Source: Cinnamomum chago
Lineage: Eukaryota; Streptophyta; Magnoliopsida; Laurales; Lauraceae
Length of the DNA stretch: 64,000 nucleotides
Reading direction: 5' to 3'
Assembly: GCA_038049695.1 (NCBI GenBank)
Contig: CP142456.1
Location: 16,396,501 to 16,460,500 of the forward strand
In this document: positions 37,601-50,437 of the stretch, in pieces
How positions within the stretch are numbered: the first letter of the stretch is position 1
Layout: each line of letters starts with the position of its first letter
Translations under genes and position numbers: made by a program
Notes under the pieces: generated by a model
What the model was told of the DNA's origin: nothing
The model's input: the letters and a program-made list of their open reading frames with translations, nothing else
Database searches by the model: none

Positions 37601-40600
37601 AAACTCATCAATATCAATATATAATTTGTCGATATCAACAAATATGCACTGCTAGCCATTTTTTAGTTCACACTATAAAACACAACATTCGTCGACGTAG
37701 ACAAAAAATTCATCTATATCAACGAATATGGACCGATAGCCAATTTTTAGTTCACAAAGTAAAACACAGTATTTGTCAATGTCGATAAATAATTCGTCGA
37801 TATCAACATATAATTAGTCGATATCCGACGAATATGAACTGATAGCCAATTTTTAGTTGACACATTAAAACACAGTATTCGTCGATATTTACAAATAATT
37901 CATTGACATCAACAAAAATCTCATCGAAATCGACGAATATGTACTCATAACATTCAGTCCTTACTACGCATATTTATTTGGAAAAATTAAACTGTATTGC
38001 ATTGAAGAGGTTTTTTTTGAATAAATATTGAAACATTCATATATAGACCAAAAAAACCACCCACATTTACAATCATCCTCATTAAAACCTGTTTAATTTT
38101 CATGTGAATTATCCATCCACATCAACAATCATTGTAGGACCTGTTCCAAAAACATGCGCACATTGGAAAACTGCATTGAAAATTAAGTTTAACATGAACA
38201 ACATGTTCCATAGCAACGATCTGTTTGTCATAGATATGTAGCATCCACATTTCGAACCTTTTTATCATAACTAACCTAGCATCATCTACAACCTGTTCAT
38301 TATATTAACATCTGTTTCACTTTTAAAATAACAACTAATCATTCACATAAACAAGTCATAAACAAATCTGTCACAAGTTAAGAGACAGACACTTATCCAC
38401 ATTCACCTTCATTGAAAAACCTATTCTACATGAATAACATGTTCCACAGTAACAACCTGTTTCGCAGAGATATGAACCATCCACATTTAGAACCTCTTCA
38501 TCACTGAAAACTTAGCATCATCTACAATCTTTCCCAGTGATACTAGTGACATGTTTAACTTAAAAAAAAAACAACCAACGACATCCATCATCCACATAAA
38601 CAATTCACAACAACTACCATCAATAATAGCAACTTATTCCTCATTCAAAATAAACAACAACATGTTCCACATTAACAACCTGTTTCTCATTTATATGAAC
38701 AATCCATCAACATTTAGAACCTCTTCCTCATTGAAAACTTAGCATCATCTATATGACATCGTCTTCCTCATTCAAATCAACATCCATCCACATTAATAAC
38801 CTCTTTCCTACTCAAATTAACATCCATCCACATTAACAACCTGTTTTACTTTCAAAGCAATAACCAGCCACATCCGCATTCAATGAAAAACCTGTACTAC
38901 AAATAAATCAACCACCAACCACAATTTGAAAATAGACATTAACGAACAACAACCATCCACATCAAAACCTGTTTCCCATTAAAATCAACAACTATACACA
39001 ACAACAACCATCAATAAGAACAACATATTCCACATTCAAAATAAACAACGATCACATTCAAAATTAATCCATCAAAGAGTGTTCCAAACCTATCCAACAT
39101 TCAAAATACAATTAAAATTTAAAGATGCCATCCAAAAAAATCACATCTATAACCACAAATAAATCACATAACCTTTACCATTTTACAAATTATCCATTTC
39201 GAGAGTACAAATTGACCTTTTTAAGTTTATAAAATTACCATTAAGAGGTCCCAAAATGAACAATACAAGATTACAAAATACCCACTTGCCAGATTAGCCA
39301 TGTTCATGTGGCTCCCATTAGTGCTCTTCTTTGTCATCTCTAGATCCTTCATTGCCTTATCAATACTCTACAGAGTTTGCACTTCTATTTTATCTAACAT
39401 AAGGCTGTGGTTCAACTTCAAAAGAAAACTCAACTCATCTTACCCCACTTCAACTTTAGATATCCTTGAAGAAAAAAGGGTACTCCATAGAAAGAAGTTT
39501 AAGAAAATATCACCTAGGCATTTCAACAAGCACATGGAAGGCAACACACCTTCACTTTTCATCATCTCAAGGACATCAGCTCCTTTGTACCTCTTCTCTC
39601 TCAAACCACTAGTATAATATCCTTTTCACCTTTCTTTATTTAAAAAATAGAGAAAAAACCCATAATAAAAAAATAAAAGAGGCAGAGAGACTCATACATC
39701 AACGTTGCAACTAGATGAGTGGTGAGGAATTTATAAAAAATCTACTAGATGGAAGCTATAAAAAAAGATGGAGAAAAAATGATTGTTCTAATGAGTTCCA
39801 GGTTGCAATGGGTGCACAAGTGGTGAGAATAAAAAATGGAAGAAGTGATGGGAACTGAGAGAGATGATGGAAATGGAAGAAGTGATGAGAACTGGGAGGA
39901 TTGCAACATATGGCTACGATAGCTGCAAATGGGAAAACAATATATAAAAAAATAAAAAAGGGAAAAAGTGGAAGGGTAATGAAGAGAAAAGGAGACTTGG
40001 GCGATTGATTTGGGCAGTGGCTACAAATGAAGTGGGGGCATCGCTGTGGAGGTGAAGATGTCGTTGGAGTGGGATGAGGTGGCGATGGACCCGACTCGCA
40101 ACAAAAGGGAAGGTTCCTTGGCTGATCAATTCTCTTCTCTTTCTTCTCTTTCTTCCTTTCTTTTTTAAGTTGATTTGGGAAATGGGTTTGTGGTGTTAGG
40201 TTTTCGTTGATGTCAGCAAATTTAGGGGCAAAACGGGAAATGAAAGTTGAAATTTGGGTGGGTGGTCCTTCACTGATATTAAAGATTTTTTGGGTTCGTA
40301 GCTGTGGATCCCATTTTTAAGGGGATTTTCTGGGTAAATCCTCCAAACATAAACCATAAAACATTGCTAGCCTAAATAAAATAAAATAAAACATAAAATG
40401 TATGGGCTGGTCCCAGTGGACTGGATTGAGATAGATGGGCTAGCCCATAGATTGGTCTACTCACGGGGACCATGGGTTTGTCCTACATCAGGGATATAGG
40501 ACTTTCTATGTACAATCATGTTTTAGGGCATCATTTATGTTAAACACTATACATACACCATTATAAGGGTTGCATGACCAATTTTATGCTTATGGTTTTC

Positions 40601-42499
40601 CCTATGTAAACGTGAGTTTGAAAAATCCTTGGTTATCATCTTCTCACCACCCCCAATTTCTTTGAATATTGGGCATCTTAATCAACTGTTCAAATAAGGC
40701 TATTTCACATTAGTTCTTGTTTTACCTTTTCCGCCTTTTTGTGAAGTTTTGATGCAGGCCCTAGGGTTAGGGCTTGTGTGGAAGTCCGCTGTTTGCAAAT
40801 CTATTGGTTTAACCGACATAAGGAAGGGCTTCCCTTAGGATGCAGAGTGAAACCTCTTTTCAGAGCCTTTGAATAGTTTTCATGGGTTGAAAAGGGGCGG
40901 GACAAGCATATACCAAATGAAACCCTGGGTGATAGACTTTTCTTGTTCTGTGTAGTTGAAGATTTAGTGACTTTGCCAAATGAACCATATCTATACGAAA
41001 ATAATGATATCGATACCACCCGCTTGCCGCTCGTGATTAGCTCCTCGCATATGCTCCCACTATGGAAATGAGTCCTTTGTTGAGCTCTCGTCATTGGTCA
41101 GTTCCCATCACTCAACCCATTCGATCGGCTAAAGTGATTGCATTTGCTTCTATCTTCCTGCATCTTTTGAAAGCTATCCAGCAGGGGCAAAGGCAGCTGA
41201 CAAATGACCATCCATAGAAATTATTGGACCTGCCATCTACATTGCTTTGTCGCACAATAATGCCAATTTGTGAGCCAATCTTCAAACTTATAAGGCGTTA
41301 TCTGAATGGAATGACGGATGCCAAAGAGTCTTAACTCCTGCATTGATCATGGTGTTGTCTTTTTTTCTTGTAGGACACTGAGGGCTAAGCGATCCTGTTA
41401 TATGTATTTTTTTCTTCTTCAAATACTTTCTAGTCATTCTTAATCATAAATGTTTTCTTTTATATTAATTAGAATCATGTGAGAATCTTTTTCTCCTATT
41501 TTGGATGAAATTGTTATTTGTGTAGAAAAGTGTGACTGTGATGTCCTAAGTCCTAACACTGCTTGAGTTGCAGGTAGGGCAAGATCGGGCATTATCGTAC
41601 TTCCTTGTGGTGCTGGGAAGTCTCTAGTTGGTGTCTCTGCAGCCTGCCGAATACGAAAGAGCTGCCTTTGCTTAGCCACAAATGCCGTTTCGGTGGATCA
41701 GTGGGCTTTCCAATTCAAGCTATGGTCCACTATAAGAGATGATCAGATTTGCCGTTTTACATCTGATAGTAAAGAAAGATTTCGTGGCAATGCTGGTGTG
41801 GTTGTGACCACTTACAACATGGTTGCTTTTGGTGGTAAACGATCTGAAGAGTCTGAGAAAATCATTGAAGAAATAAGAAATAGAGAATGGGGATTACTTC
41901 TCATGGATGAGGTCATCTTGATTTCATTTAGACCTTTGTTATGAATAGGAACTATGGATATTCTACGTCATCTGATTCTTCAGGACCGTATAATTTCGCT
42001 CTGCTATAGGCCATTGGATACTCTAAGCTGTCTTTATGATTTTTAACTTTTCTACTTCATTATACATAATGTGCCTTTGTTTCTATAATCATGCACCTGA
42101 TTTCTCTAAAGTTTCTGATACCTGTTTCTTCCTGCTCTGGATTTGCAGGTGCATGTGGTTCCTGCGCATATGTTCCGCAAGGTTATCAGTATTACTAAAT
42201 CTCACTGCAAACTTGGGCTTACTGGTCTGTATTATATTCATGGGCTACTTTGCAATTTGCAAATATTTTTGTCTGCTTATATTTAGACTGGTTTGCATGT
42301 TTCAGCCACACTTGTAAGAGAGGATGAGCGCATCACTGATTTGAACTTCCTCATTGGTCCCAAATTGTACGAAGCAAATTGGTTGGATTTGGTTAAGGGT
42401 GGGTTTATTGCAAATGTCCAATGTGCGGAAGTATGGTGCCCAATGACAAAAGAGTTCTTTGCTGAATACTTGAAGAAAGAAAATAGCAAGAAAAAGCAG
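25618..42499 (+). CDS. XPB: XPB/ERCC3, TFIIH 3'-5' DNA helicase (5' two thirds)
   Basis: XPB is the translocase subunit of TFIIH. It opens promoters for RNA polymerase II and DNA around lesions in nucleotide excision repair, in the nucleus. Ten exons: 25618-25630, 25734-25777, 25852-26319, 26607-26666, 27922-28065, 28155-28235, 31480-31567, 41574-41911, 42149-42224, 42306-42499. All junctions are GT-AG and stay in frame, about 502 residues. Visible parts: acidic N-terminus (about 20-45); the plant XPB N-terminal domain ([37 protein letters not shown]); Walker A LPCGAGKS (K315); Walker B/DEVH at 411-414 across the exon 8/9 junction; TAT at 437-439; and the XPB-specific RED motif at 442-444. 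The last exon ends at KENSKKKQ, where homologues continue into the C-terminal helicase lobe. No later exon is visible before 64000. The start at 25618 gives [16 protein letters not shown], close to other plant XPB N-termini. Confidence 0.93.
25632..25682 (+). repeat. (CT)n microsatellite in XPB intron 1
   Basis: About 50 bases of CT repeat make up half of the 103-bp intron 1 (25631-25733), starting right at the donor site. Confidence 0.95.
26667..27921 (+). other. XPB intron 4, no other feature recognised
   Basis: About 1.25 kb of AT-rich intron between the GT at 26667 and the AG at 27921. It has T-runs and an (A)9 run near 27003. Nothing resembles a gene or a delimited transposon. Confidence 0.6.
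28236..31479 (+). other. XPB intron 6 (3.2 kb), repeat debris
   Basis: It contains an (AT)n run at 28954-28975 and a region around 29260-29560 rich in the short palindromic words GGATCC, CGGATCC and CCGAACC, as seen in decayed hAT-type non-autonomous elements. A similar GGAACC-rich patch lies at about 30690-30810. No coding sequence or matched ends were found. Confidence 0.45.
28954..28975. repeat. (AT)n microsatellite
   Basis: 22 bases of alternating AT in XPB intron 6. Confidence 0.9.
32240..33150 (+). mobile_element. Probable LTR-derived fragment hosting a LINE insertion
   Basis: Sequence on the two sides of the LINE tail reads continuously (AAGTAGGATAGTTT followed by CCTAGTTTGATTAGG). 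The stretch to about 33150 has the character of the 3' part of an LTR: TATA-like words, then a GATTCAATCTC region. No second end was found, so the call is weak and the edges are approximate. Confidence 0.3.
32402..33032 (+). mobile_element. 5'-truncated LINE tail with RNase H domain and poly(A)
   Basis: Reading at 32415-32830 gives the C-terminal RNase H domain of plant L1-type LINEs ([20 protein letters not shown], then [11 protein letters not shown]). It is broken by a TGA where relatives have Trp (GGVI*DSEG). A 3' untranslated region follows and ends in a 12-base poly(A) at 33021-33032. AGTTT flanks both sides (32397-32401, 33033-33037), consistent with target-primed insertion. The bulk of the LINE is absent. 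Confidence 0.8.
33381..33534 (+). repeat. 150-bp dispersed repeat, copy 1
   Basis: Shares the ordered words AAATAAATAAAAAACATAAA, AAATAAAATAAAATAAAACA, GAGATAGATGGGCT and GGGTTTGTCCTACATCA with the second copy that flanks the MULE at 36932-40344. Confidence 0.75.
37454..37950. repeat. About 104-bp tandem repeat, roughly 5 units
   Basis: Units begin at TTTAG words at 37454, 37558, 37662, 37746 and 37852 (steps 104, 104, 84, 106). Each contains several TCGATATCGA-like or TCGAYATC words and ends with a GATAGCCAATTTTTAG block. No coding pattern. Confidence 0.85.
38040..39110. repeat. Degenerate short-repeat region inside the MULE
   Basis: Words such as CATCCACATT, AACAACCTGTT and TAGAACCTCTTC recur many times at irregular spacing, a decayed tandem repeat. 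Confidence 0.6.
40345..40490 (+). repeat. 150-bp dispersed repeat, copy 2 (right part)
   Basis: Continues the repeat that begins at about 36901 and is interrupted by the MULE. Its right end GGGTTTGTCCTACATCA matches 33518-33534. Confidence 0.75.
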
Positions 42500-43029
42500 G
42501 TCAAAATCAGAATTCTTCTCTTTAAAATGCCTATCAATTAGGAATTTTCTTAAATGATAAATTTACCTGATATTCATCCTGTTCATTTTCTTTGTTGCCA
42601 TTGGATCATGTCATCAGTACATGTACCCATCAACCATCATGCACATGTAGTTATTATCAAGTGTGTGCTTTTATATGAAAATTATGAAATGAGAAATGAC
42701 GCTCATAAACTATAAGCAACTCTGCCAGCAGCGTCCTAATCAATTCATAGATGTGTACGGCTGGAAGAGAGATTCTACTGGTATGGTAATTGTTGGTGAA
42801 CATTCTTCTCTGTTTGAAGTTGGTGAACATCTTCACTTTTAGATGGAATGGAATGGGAAAAAAAAGAAAAAGAAGAGAACATGAAATTTTAGTATACTCT
42901 TGAAAGAAAAAATGTCAGTTCATAATTTTCCGAAAGTTCTTCGGTCCATTTACTCCATCTCATATCTTGTACTTGTTTAAGTTGCTATCGTGTACTTTTC
43001 TAATTCTCTAAGCTGGAATATAGCCTTTT
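42500..43029 (+). other. Start of XPB intron 10, no feature recognised
   Basis: AT-rich intron sequence following the GT donor at 42500. Nothing is recognisable before the LTR-element nest begins. Confidence 0.6.
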
Positions 43030-44231
43030 TGTAAGATAAGTATTCAAGGAGTGTCACGCTCCGAGCCCGAGAATACATGACTCCTGAGGTGTTACACGTC
43101 CACATGGGGTTTTGAGTCACTGACTCTTTGTACATTAATCCCCATGAACGGGTTCCTACAGGAATTCACGTGCGAGGTCATACATGCCATCACAAATTGG
43201 TACATTTCAACTTCATGTAAAATCTGTGTAAACACAACCTGTATAATTCACATGTTTGGTATCCAACATACTCCATCCAAAGTATATTTGAACAATAATC
43301 AAGAGCATAAAACAGTCCATGAGATAGCATTAAAAGTTAAAGTTTAAAGTTAGAGAAAAGAGAAAGTAATAGCAGAAGCAAAAGATAACACAGTTAAGGT
43401 TTACAACCCATAAATAAAACAAGTCTCAACAACTAGAATGGCCATCCGGGCCAAGGGTCAAGGGTAAACTGTCGTCCAGCACTTAGTGCATGGATATCTA
43501 GAAGACATCATCTGCAGTCCACTTAGCTAATTGCCGAGGAGCCTCCTGGGCAAGGGCGTCTGGTTCCTCACTTGTAACGCCAAGTATAACATCATTAGAC
43601 ATAAAGTCAAGAAAGATAAACGAATATAAAGCATGGCATGTAAAACAAATGAATAATAAAGACGAGATCATGTGAGGTCAAGAAACGTAAACTAGGCATA
43701 ATTAATGCATGAATAAGCATGAACATTGAGAATCATAAATAACATGGTACATAAAGTCTTAGCAAATTGGCATGTCCACATGACCTATATTCTCCCAAGT
43801 AAAGCATTAAACATGAATTAAATGAGAGCATGAACATAACATGATGGTACCACTAGGAGGCGTAGGGCCCACAAACTCCATCGTGGACCTGGAGCATTGG
43901 TAAGCTCCCATAACCTAGCCTAACTGTAGCTAGTCCATAAAGTGTACTAAATCCACACTCAACTGGGTTCGACTGAGATAGGATAGAAGCTAAGTGGTGC
44001 TGACTCAAGGAATAGAATGTACATGTCAAACGGGCATGGTACATGTACATAGCATGGGCATATCGTGGCATAGACATAATCATAATGTGTAACATGGCGT
44101 AACAGGTGTATACGAGCATAAAGAACATAAGGAGACATGAACATGGCACGTAAGCTAAACAAGATAAATGCAAGAGTATGAAACAAGTCATGCAGGAATA
44201 CCGGAAACGAGAGTCAAATGCATGCATAAAG

Positions 44232-44470
44232 TGACACGAGCTCAAAAGAGAGAAATATTGGATTGTAATTGTCTATCTCTGTATGAGATTTCCATTCATT
44301 ATATTGACATTACATGCCTTGTTTAGGCTATAAATCGGTAATCACAATCTAATTTACACAAGGATATGACCTGTACAATCTTTGACTATATCCTACGTAT
44401 ATTATAGCTGGGCTGGATATAATTGGGCCTGGATTTGTGCAATAAGAGAGCTGAACTGGGCTTCTTGACA
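44232..44470 (-). repeat. Copia B LTR (3' LTR by element orientation)
   Basis: 239 bp. Minus-strand reading starts TGTCAAGAAGCCCAG and ends GAGCTCGTGTCA. Confidence 0.93.
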
Positions 44471-44477
44471 TCCCCCC

Positions 44478-47400
44478 TCAAATTGATGTTGTTGAGTCAA
44501 CAAGCAACAATTTGCCAACCAAGAACTGATGACGTGGTCTTGGTAGGCTCTTGGTAAAAATGTCTGCAACTTGAAGTCTAGATGATATATGTGGAAGGCT
44601 AATGGTGTTATTTTTTAAATTCATCCCGGATATAATGACAATCCACCTCAATATGCTTTGTACGCTCATGAAAAACAGGATTTGAGGTAATCCGAATGGC
44701 ACTAGTATTATCAGCATAAAGGGGTGTTGGAGATGTTTGAGGAAAGCCAAGTTCAGAAAGCAATCCACAAAGCCATACGATTTCTGAAGAGGCGGCAGAC
44801 ATAGCACGATATTCAGCTTCAGTGGAGGATTTGGACACTTTATCCTGTTTTTTACATTTCCAAGAGAGCAATGAGTCCCCTAAAAACATGCACCATCCTG
44901 TCGTTGATCTCCTGGTATCCGAACAACCAGCTCAATCGGCATCAGAGTATGCTGTAAGAGATAGCGTGTTGCCAATGGGAAAGAACAAAGCACGAGTCGG
45001 AGTGCCAAGAATGTAACGAATGATGCGCCGGACAGCAGTTAGATGTAAATGACGTGGTTGCGTCATAAACTGGCTAACAAGGTTGACAGCATATGAGATA
45101 TCAGGCCGGGTAATTGTGAGATATACCAAGCTGCCTACTAATTTGCGATATAAGGTGGCATCCGAAAGAAGATTGCTCGTATCCTGAGACAATTTAACAT
45201 TGACTTCAAGAGGAGTATCAACCGGGGTAGAGTTCTGTAGACCGGCCATTTCAATGAGGTCCAATGCATATTTATGCTGATCAAGAATTATACCTTTTTC
45301 TGAGTGATGAACTTCCATACCCAAGAAATAGGTAAGGGGACCTAAGTCTTTCATATGGAATGCTTCATTAAGTGAGGCTTGAAGTTGGCGAATCATTGAT
45401 GAATCAGTTCCAGATATGATGATATCATCCACATAGACAAGTAATACAGTAATCCCAGCTGATGTGCGATGAAGAAAGAGAGAAGGGTCAGATGGACTCT
45501 GTTGAAAATGAAGGCGAAGAAGGGTATCGCGAAAATTTTCGAACCAAGCTCTAGGTGCTTGTTTGAGACCATAGAGGGATCGACGTAAGTGAGCAACTTC
45601 GTCACTGGTGTGGAAGTTTCATATAGACTTCCTCTTTTAGATCCTGATAAGTGCTTAATTATTTGTAATCTAAGCCCTGATATTCTGTTTATCCTATGCT
45701 AGTTCATGTTTATTTTATTTGATTTGACATAGTTTTTGTTAATTTTTATGCTAAGGTCAAAAGGAGCGAAAAGAGAGTAATTAATGGGCGTGAATCCCAA
45801 AGAAGGACCAAGGTGGGTCCCATTCAAGATGTTTCAGATTCAAAGAAGACTTTCTAATTATTTGGACAACTTACAATTCAAATCAAAGAAGGAAAGAATT
45901 AGAGAAAGAAATTCTAATCAAAGAAGAAGAGCAAAAGAAAGAAAGAAGAAAAGAAAAAAGAAGAAACCCATCCTAGGGTTACACGCCCAAGGGGGGGTCC
46001 ACATCTATTACAATTAGAAGAATATTAGAAATTAGAAGTCTTATTCAAGTTAAAAGAGGAGTTCAAGAATGGAGAAAAACAAGGAGAGAAAGAAGGAAAA
46101 TTTGGAGCAAGAGTTTAAGTCAAGATAGAAGTCCTAAAAGAGGGGTCCCACACTCATGTTACACGCACCAAATAGGGCCCACTTTTATGTCAAAAGTTCA
46201 GATTTAATTCCTTGCAATTAATCTCAGATTTGTGGGTCTATGTGAATAAGTTTCTAGAAGATACAAGTGGGACCAGATTTAGAAAGCTTGCTAATCAAGA
46301 AAAGAAGACTCCTATTCTAATCTAATTAGGAAGCATACTTATAAAGAAAGATGGAGATCTAATCATACAAGGAGAGAAGCCTAAAAAGGAGGAGATTCCT
46401 CATTAAAGAGATGTTTTTGCAAGACCTATAAAAGGCATATGAACAGTGCACGTCCAGCACTCTGCCCAGCCATAAATAAGCCATAAACCATCCATCAAAT
46501 CAGCCACAATCATTCCAAAAAGACAGCAGCCGTACAAGCCACTTGGGAGCCACCTTGGGAGCATCTTTTGAAGAGCTTTCGGAGCGAGGAAAAGGGGAAA
46601 AAACTGCTGGCCATCCACTGCATCTTCATCATCTTCTAGTTTTCTTCTTATGACTCTATTTTATATTTTGTTTTCAATTCCAGACATGAGTAGCTAAGTT
46701 TTTAGGGCTAGGGTGTAATTGAAACCCTAGCCTAGTTCTATGTAGTCTCTTTTGGCGTCTTTTAATTCAGATTTCAGTTTTATTAGTAGAGATTCTAAAC
46801 CATGTTTTTAATTGATGAGTTGTGTATATGCCATGCCAACCATGTGATGTTCAATTAATTTTAAGAGTAGCTAACTTAATTTTGATTGATCTTGATGTTT
46901 AGCATCTAGGGTTTAGAACCATGAATAATCTAAGTATATGCCATGCTTAGACTCATGCATTTATCTTTCCCATTGTTTTTATGCATCATGCATGTATTGA
47001 CTAGGACATATGCCATGCTTAGTTTGTGCAACTTGATGAACAATTCATGGAGTATGCCACTCATGAATTAGGTTTAGGGGAATAGTAATCTAGACGCATA
47101 TGCCATGGTCTAGGTTGATAAATGTCACTAATAAAATCTGATTTTTGATTAAAAGATAATAAGGGACATGCATATGATTGGTTAGGGGAGTAGATGAAAC
47201 CCTAGTTCATTCATTCTCATCGTTTTCAATTCTAATATTAGTTGTGTTTTAGATTAATTTCCATTTAGCTTTTGATAGTTTAATTTACTGTTTTTAGTAG
47301 TTTAATTCAATCTTTCAACATTCAATTGTCTCTGTTAATATTCTGATTTTTAGTTGCTTTTGACATTGTTTTATCACAAGTCTTCGTGGGATCGACCTCG

Positions 47401-50400
47401 TACTTACAATTCACTACACTACATAGTGATCTTGTACGCTTGCGAGTTTTAATTATGTGCATACTAGTAGCTTATTTCTAGGTTGCTTGGTGCATACCAG
47501 ATCCCCATGCAGAAAGGCATTCTTGATGTCGAACTGATAAAGAGGCCATGACTGTGAAGCTGCAATTGCTAACACCATGCGAACTGTGGTCATTTTTGCG
47601 ACCGGAGCAAATGTCTCATCATAGTCAATACCATATTCTTGGCGATTACCAAGTGCAACGAGGCGCGCCTTATGACGATCCAACGAGCCATCAGGTTTAA
47701 GTTTGATGGAAAAAACCCATTTATAGCCAATGGGTTTTACATGAGATGGGCAGGACACAATATCCCATGTGTGATTTGCCCGAAGGCATCTAACTCTTCC
47801 TGCATAGCTATCTTCCAACAATCATGTTTCACTGCCTGCGAATACGAGTTAGGAATAGTAACAGTAGATAAGGCAGCAAGTAAAGAAGTGTGAGTGAAGC
47901 CATATCTATTTGGGGGACGAGTGTGGCGAGTGGATCGCCTAAGTTGAATCGACGGTGGAGCAGGAGCAGAAGAAGGATCGGGTTTTGGTGGCGGATCAGG
48001 CGGTGGGGAATGATCTGCAGGGGATGGTAGCTGTGGAATATCTTTGTGACGACGCCTTTCATAGACGATGAGAGGTGGAGCAACATCCTCAGTAAAATTG
48101 GGTAAGAGGGAGACAGAGGGAAATGAATCTTTGTGATTTGAAAAGAAAAGCTAATTTTCCAAAAAAATGACATTCCGAGAAACTCGGATGCGATGAAGGA
48201 CTGGATCATAACAAAGAAAACCCTTTTGGTGAGAGGCATAGCCCAGAAAAGCGCACTTCGCAGATTGAGCTGTCAGCTTTGTTCGTTCAGTCGGAGGAAG
48301 ATGAACAATGCACACACAACCAAAGGTACGCAAATGAGTGTATGTTGGCCTTGTGTTGAAAAGTCTATAATATGGAGATTGATAAGATAGCATCGGTGAG
48401 GGGAGACAATTGATTAAGTGAACTGCAATAGCTAATGCTTCGGGCCAAAACTTAGCCGGAACCGATGATTCTAAAAGAAGGGAACGAACGGTATCAAGAA
48501 GATGCCTGTTTTTCCGTTCGGCTACTCCATTCTGTTGAGGAGTATATGGACATGATCTCTGTGATAAAATCCCGTTGGTTTGCAAGAAATTTTGAAACCG
48601 TTGGGACATATACTCCCCCCCTGAATCGGAGCGAAGAATCTTGATACTTGTAGAAAACTGATTCTCAACATAAGCAAGGAATTTTTTGAAAACATCAAAG
48701 ACTTCCGATTCGGAATGCAAAAAATACACCCATGTGGACTGACTATGATCATCTATAAATGTGACGAAATATTTGTAGTGAGTATGAGAAATTACGGGAG
48801 TAATGCCCCATACATCACTATAAATAATGTCAAAACATGCAGAAGCCACAAAATGATGCATATGAAAAGGAAGTATCTTACTTTTACCAAGTTTGCAAGC
48901 TTCACAATCAATAGAACGAAAAGAGACTTTATTATTATGAAGGATCCCATTATTCAGCATGAAAGATAACATCTTAGCATGAGGATGGCCTAATCTGTTA
49001 TGCCAGAGCCTCCAAACATCCTGAGAAGATAAACTAGAGAAAGCAAAAACATCTTTATTAGGAGAGGGAGAAGACAGGTGAATAGGAAAAAGACGACCAC
49101 ATTTAGGCCCCTTCGCGATCACTCTCCCCGACGCTTGATCCTGCACAACACAACCAGAGCGAGAAAAATGGACACTACAATCATCATCAACAAGTTGTCC
49201 CACAGAGATAAGATTGGTGGTTAAAGATGGAGAAAGATAAACCTGTTTCAGAGGCATAGAATTTGAAGCATCACCAATAGCAACAATGGGAAGATGTTCA
49301 CCCTCCGCAGTATGAATTTGGAGATCACCGGTATACTTTTGAATATTAGAAAGATGAGCGGGAGATGAAGTCATATGATTGGAAGCACCGGAATCAAAAT
49401 ACCAAGGAGTGGATGCAATTGGATGATTACCTGAAATTCCAAGAGCTGAAAAAGCATTAATGATCATTTGTTGGATAGCCTTAGGAGTGATCGAAGGAGG
49501 GGGGCTAGAAGCAGGTGGGTGGGAAGACATGACTGATGGAGAAGCAGCATCGGAAGAGGCAGTTGCAGTGGTAGTATGGTAGGCTCGAGAAGTGCGATTT
49601 TGTGGCCTCTTTCTGCATTCAGCAATAACATGTCCATTGGCTTTGCAGTAATTGCAAAATTTCTGTTTGCACTGTGATGCATAATGACCAAATGACTTGC
49701 AACTATAGCACTGAACTTTGCTTAAGTCGCCCCTGAGAATTTCCTTTAGCAGCATAGGCCACCTAATCTGAAGAGTCGCTATTAGTAACATAAGCAACCT
49801 CGAGAGGAGTGGAGACATGCTGTTTCAATGCATGTTGAGTTATTTGGCTCTGTTCTTCACGCAGAAGTTCATTAAGACATTCATCTAAGGAAGGAGAAGG
49901 GACCCTGCTCATAAGACTAGAACGGACAGCTTCATATTCCGGTCTTAATTTCATAAGAAACTGGTCACGATGACTGATGTCTTGTAGTTGCTGAATCTCT
50001 AAAAGTGTTGCATCAGACACTTTAGCATAGTTTATTTCATCATATTCAGCCCACAAATTCAGAAAATCAGAGTAATAATCTTGAATGGAAGATGTGCCTT
50101 GAGAATATTGAGCAATCTCAAGCTCAAGTTGATACTGACGGGCAGAGTTCCCCTGATGATAGACTTTCTTCAAGTACTCCCACATGCCCTTGGAAGTTTT
50201 GTACGGTTTGAGATTGAGTATATACTGAGGTTCCACAGATCCAAGAATCCAGGTTTTGATTTTGGCATCTTCAGTATTCCAAGATATAATTTTTTTGTCA
50301 TCATCTTGGGGCTTCGGATCTGTTCCAGATATATGCCCCCACATCTCCTTGCCTTCCAAGTAAACTTGAAATTGGTATGACCATGAGGAATAATTTTTCC

Positions 50401-50437
50401 CATTGAACTTGATTAGTGTAAGTTCAGATTTCTCCAT
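44478..50437 (-). pseudogene. Copia B gag-pol, broken
   Basis: Gag (UBN2 type, from 50437) and zinc knuckles (CYSCKSFGHYASQC, CNYCKANGHVIAEC) are followed by protease (WYFDSGASNHMT) and integrase (HNRLGH, then a DDE core with DVWG and FIDDHS). Reverse transcriptase ([20 protein letters not shown], and YVDDIIISG beyond the nested insert) and RNase H (AEYRAMSAASSEIVWL) complete it. All parts are in the normal Copia order. It is broken in a few places and by the nested LTR. Confidence 0.85.
45645..47499 (+). mobile_element. Solo LTR inserted in Copia B
   Basis: A 1855-bp unit starting TGATAAGTGC and ending GGTGCATACCA, flanked by GATCC at 45640-45644 and 47500-47504. Copia reverse-transcriptase reading stops on one side and resumes on the other. 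Near its 3' end is the GGGATCGACCTCGTACTTAC word seen at the ends of many plant LTRs. No internal region is present. It is the innermost and youngest layer of the nest. Confidence 0.85.

Larger units (their letters stand above)
36932..40344. mobile_element. Non-autonomous MULE with long terminal inverted repeats
   Basis: A 3413-bp element whose first about 145 bp match, inverted, its last about 145 bp. Shared words include CACAGCT, TTTAATATCAG and TTTTGCCCC. It is flanked by AAACATGAA (36923-36931) and AAACATAAA (40345-40353), a 9-bp target duplication with one difference. It has no transposase; inside are a tandem repeat (37454-37950) and a region of diverged short repeats (about 38040-39110). 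It splits a copy of the 150-bp dispersed repeat. It lies in XPB intron 7. Confidence 0.8.
31568..41573 (+). other. XPB intron 7 (10 kb) expanded by transposons
   Basis: Bounded by a GTAAGT donor at 31568 and a CAG acceptor at 41571-41573 that rejoin the codons of the helicase core in frame. Recognised content: LINE tail 32402-33032, non-autonomous MULE 36932-40344, and two copies of a 150-bp repeat. The stretches 33535-36900 and 40491-41573 show nothing further beyond low-complexity runs such as the T-run at 35033-35049. Confidence 0.85.
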
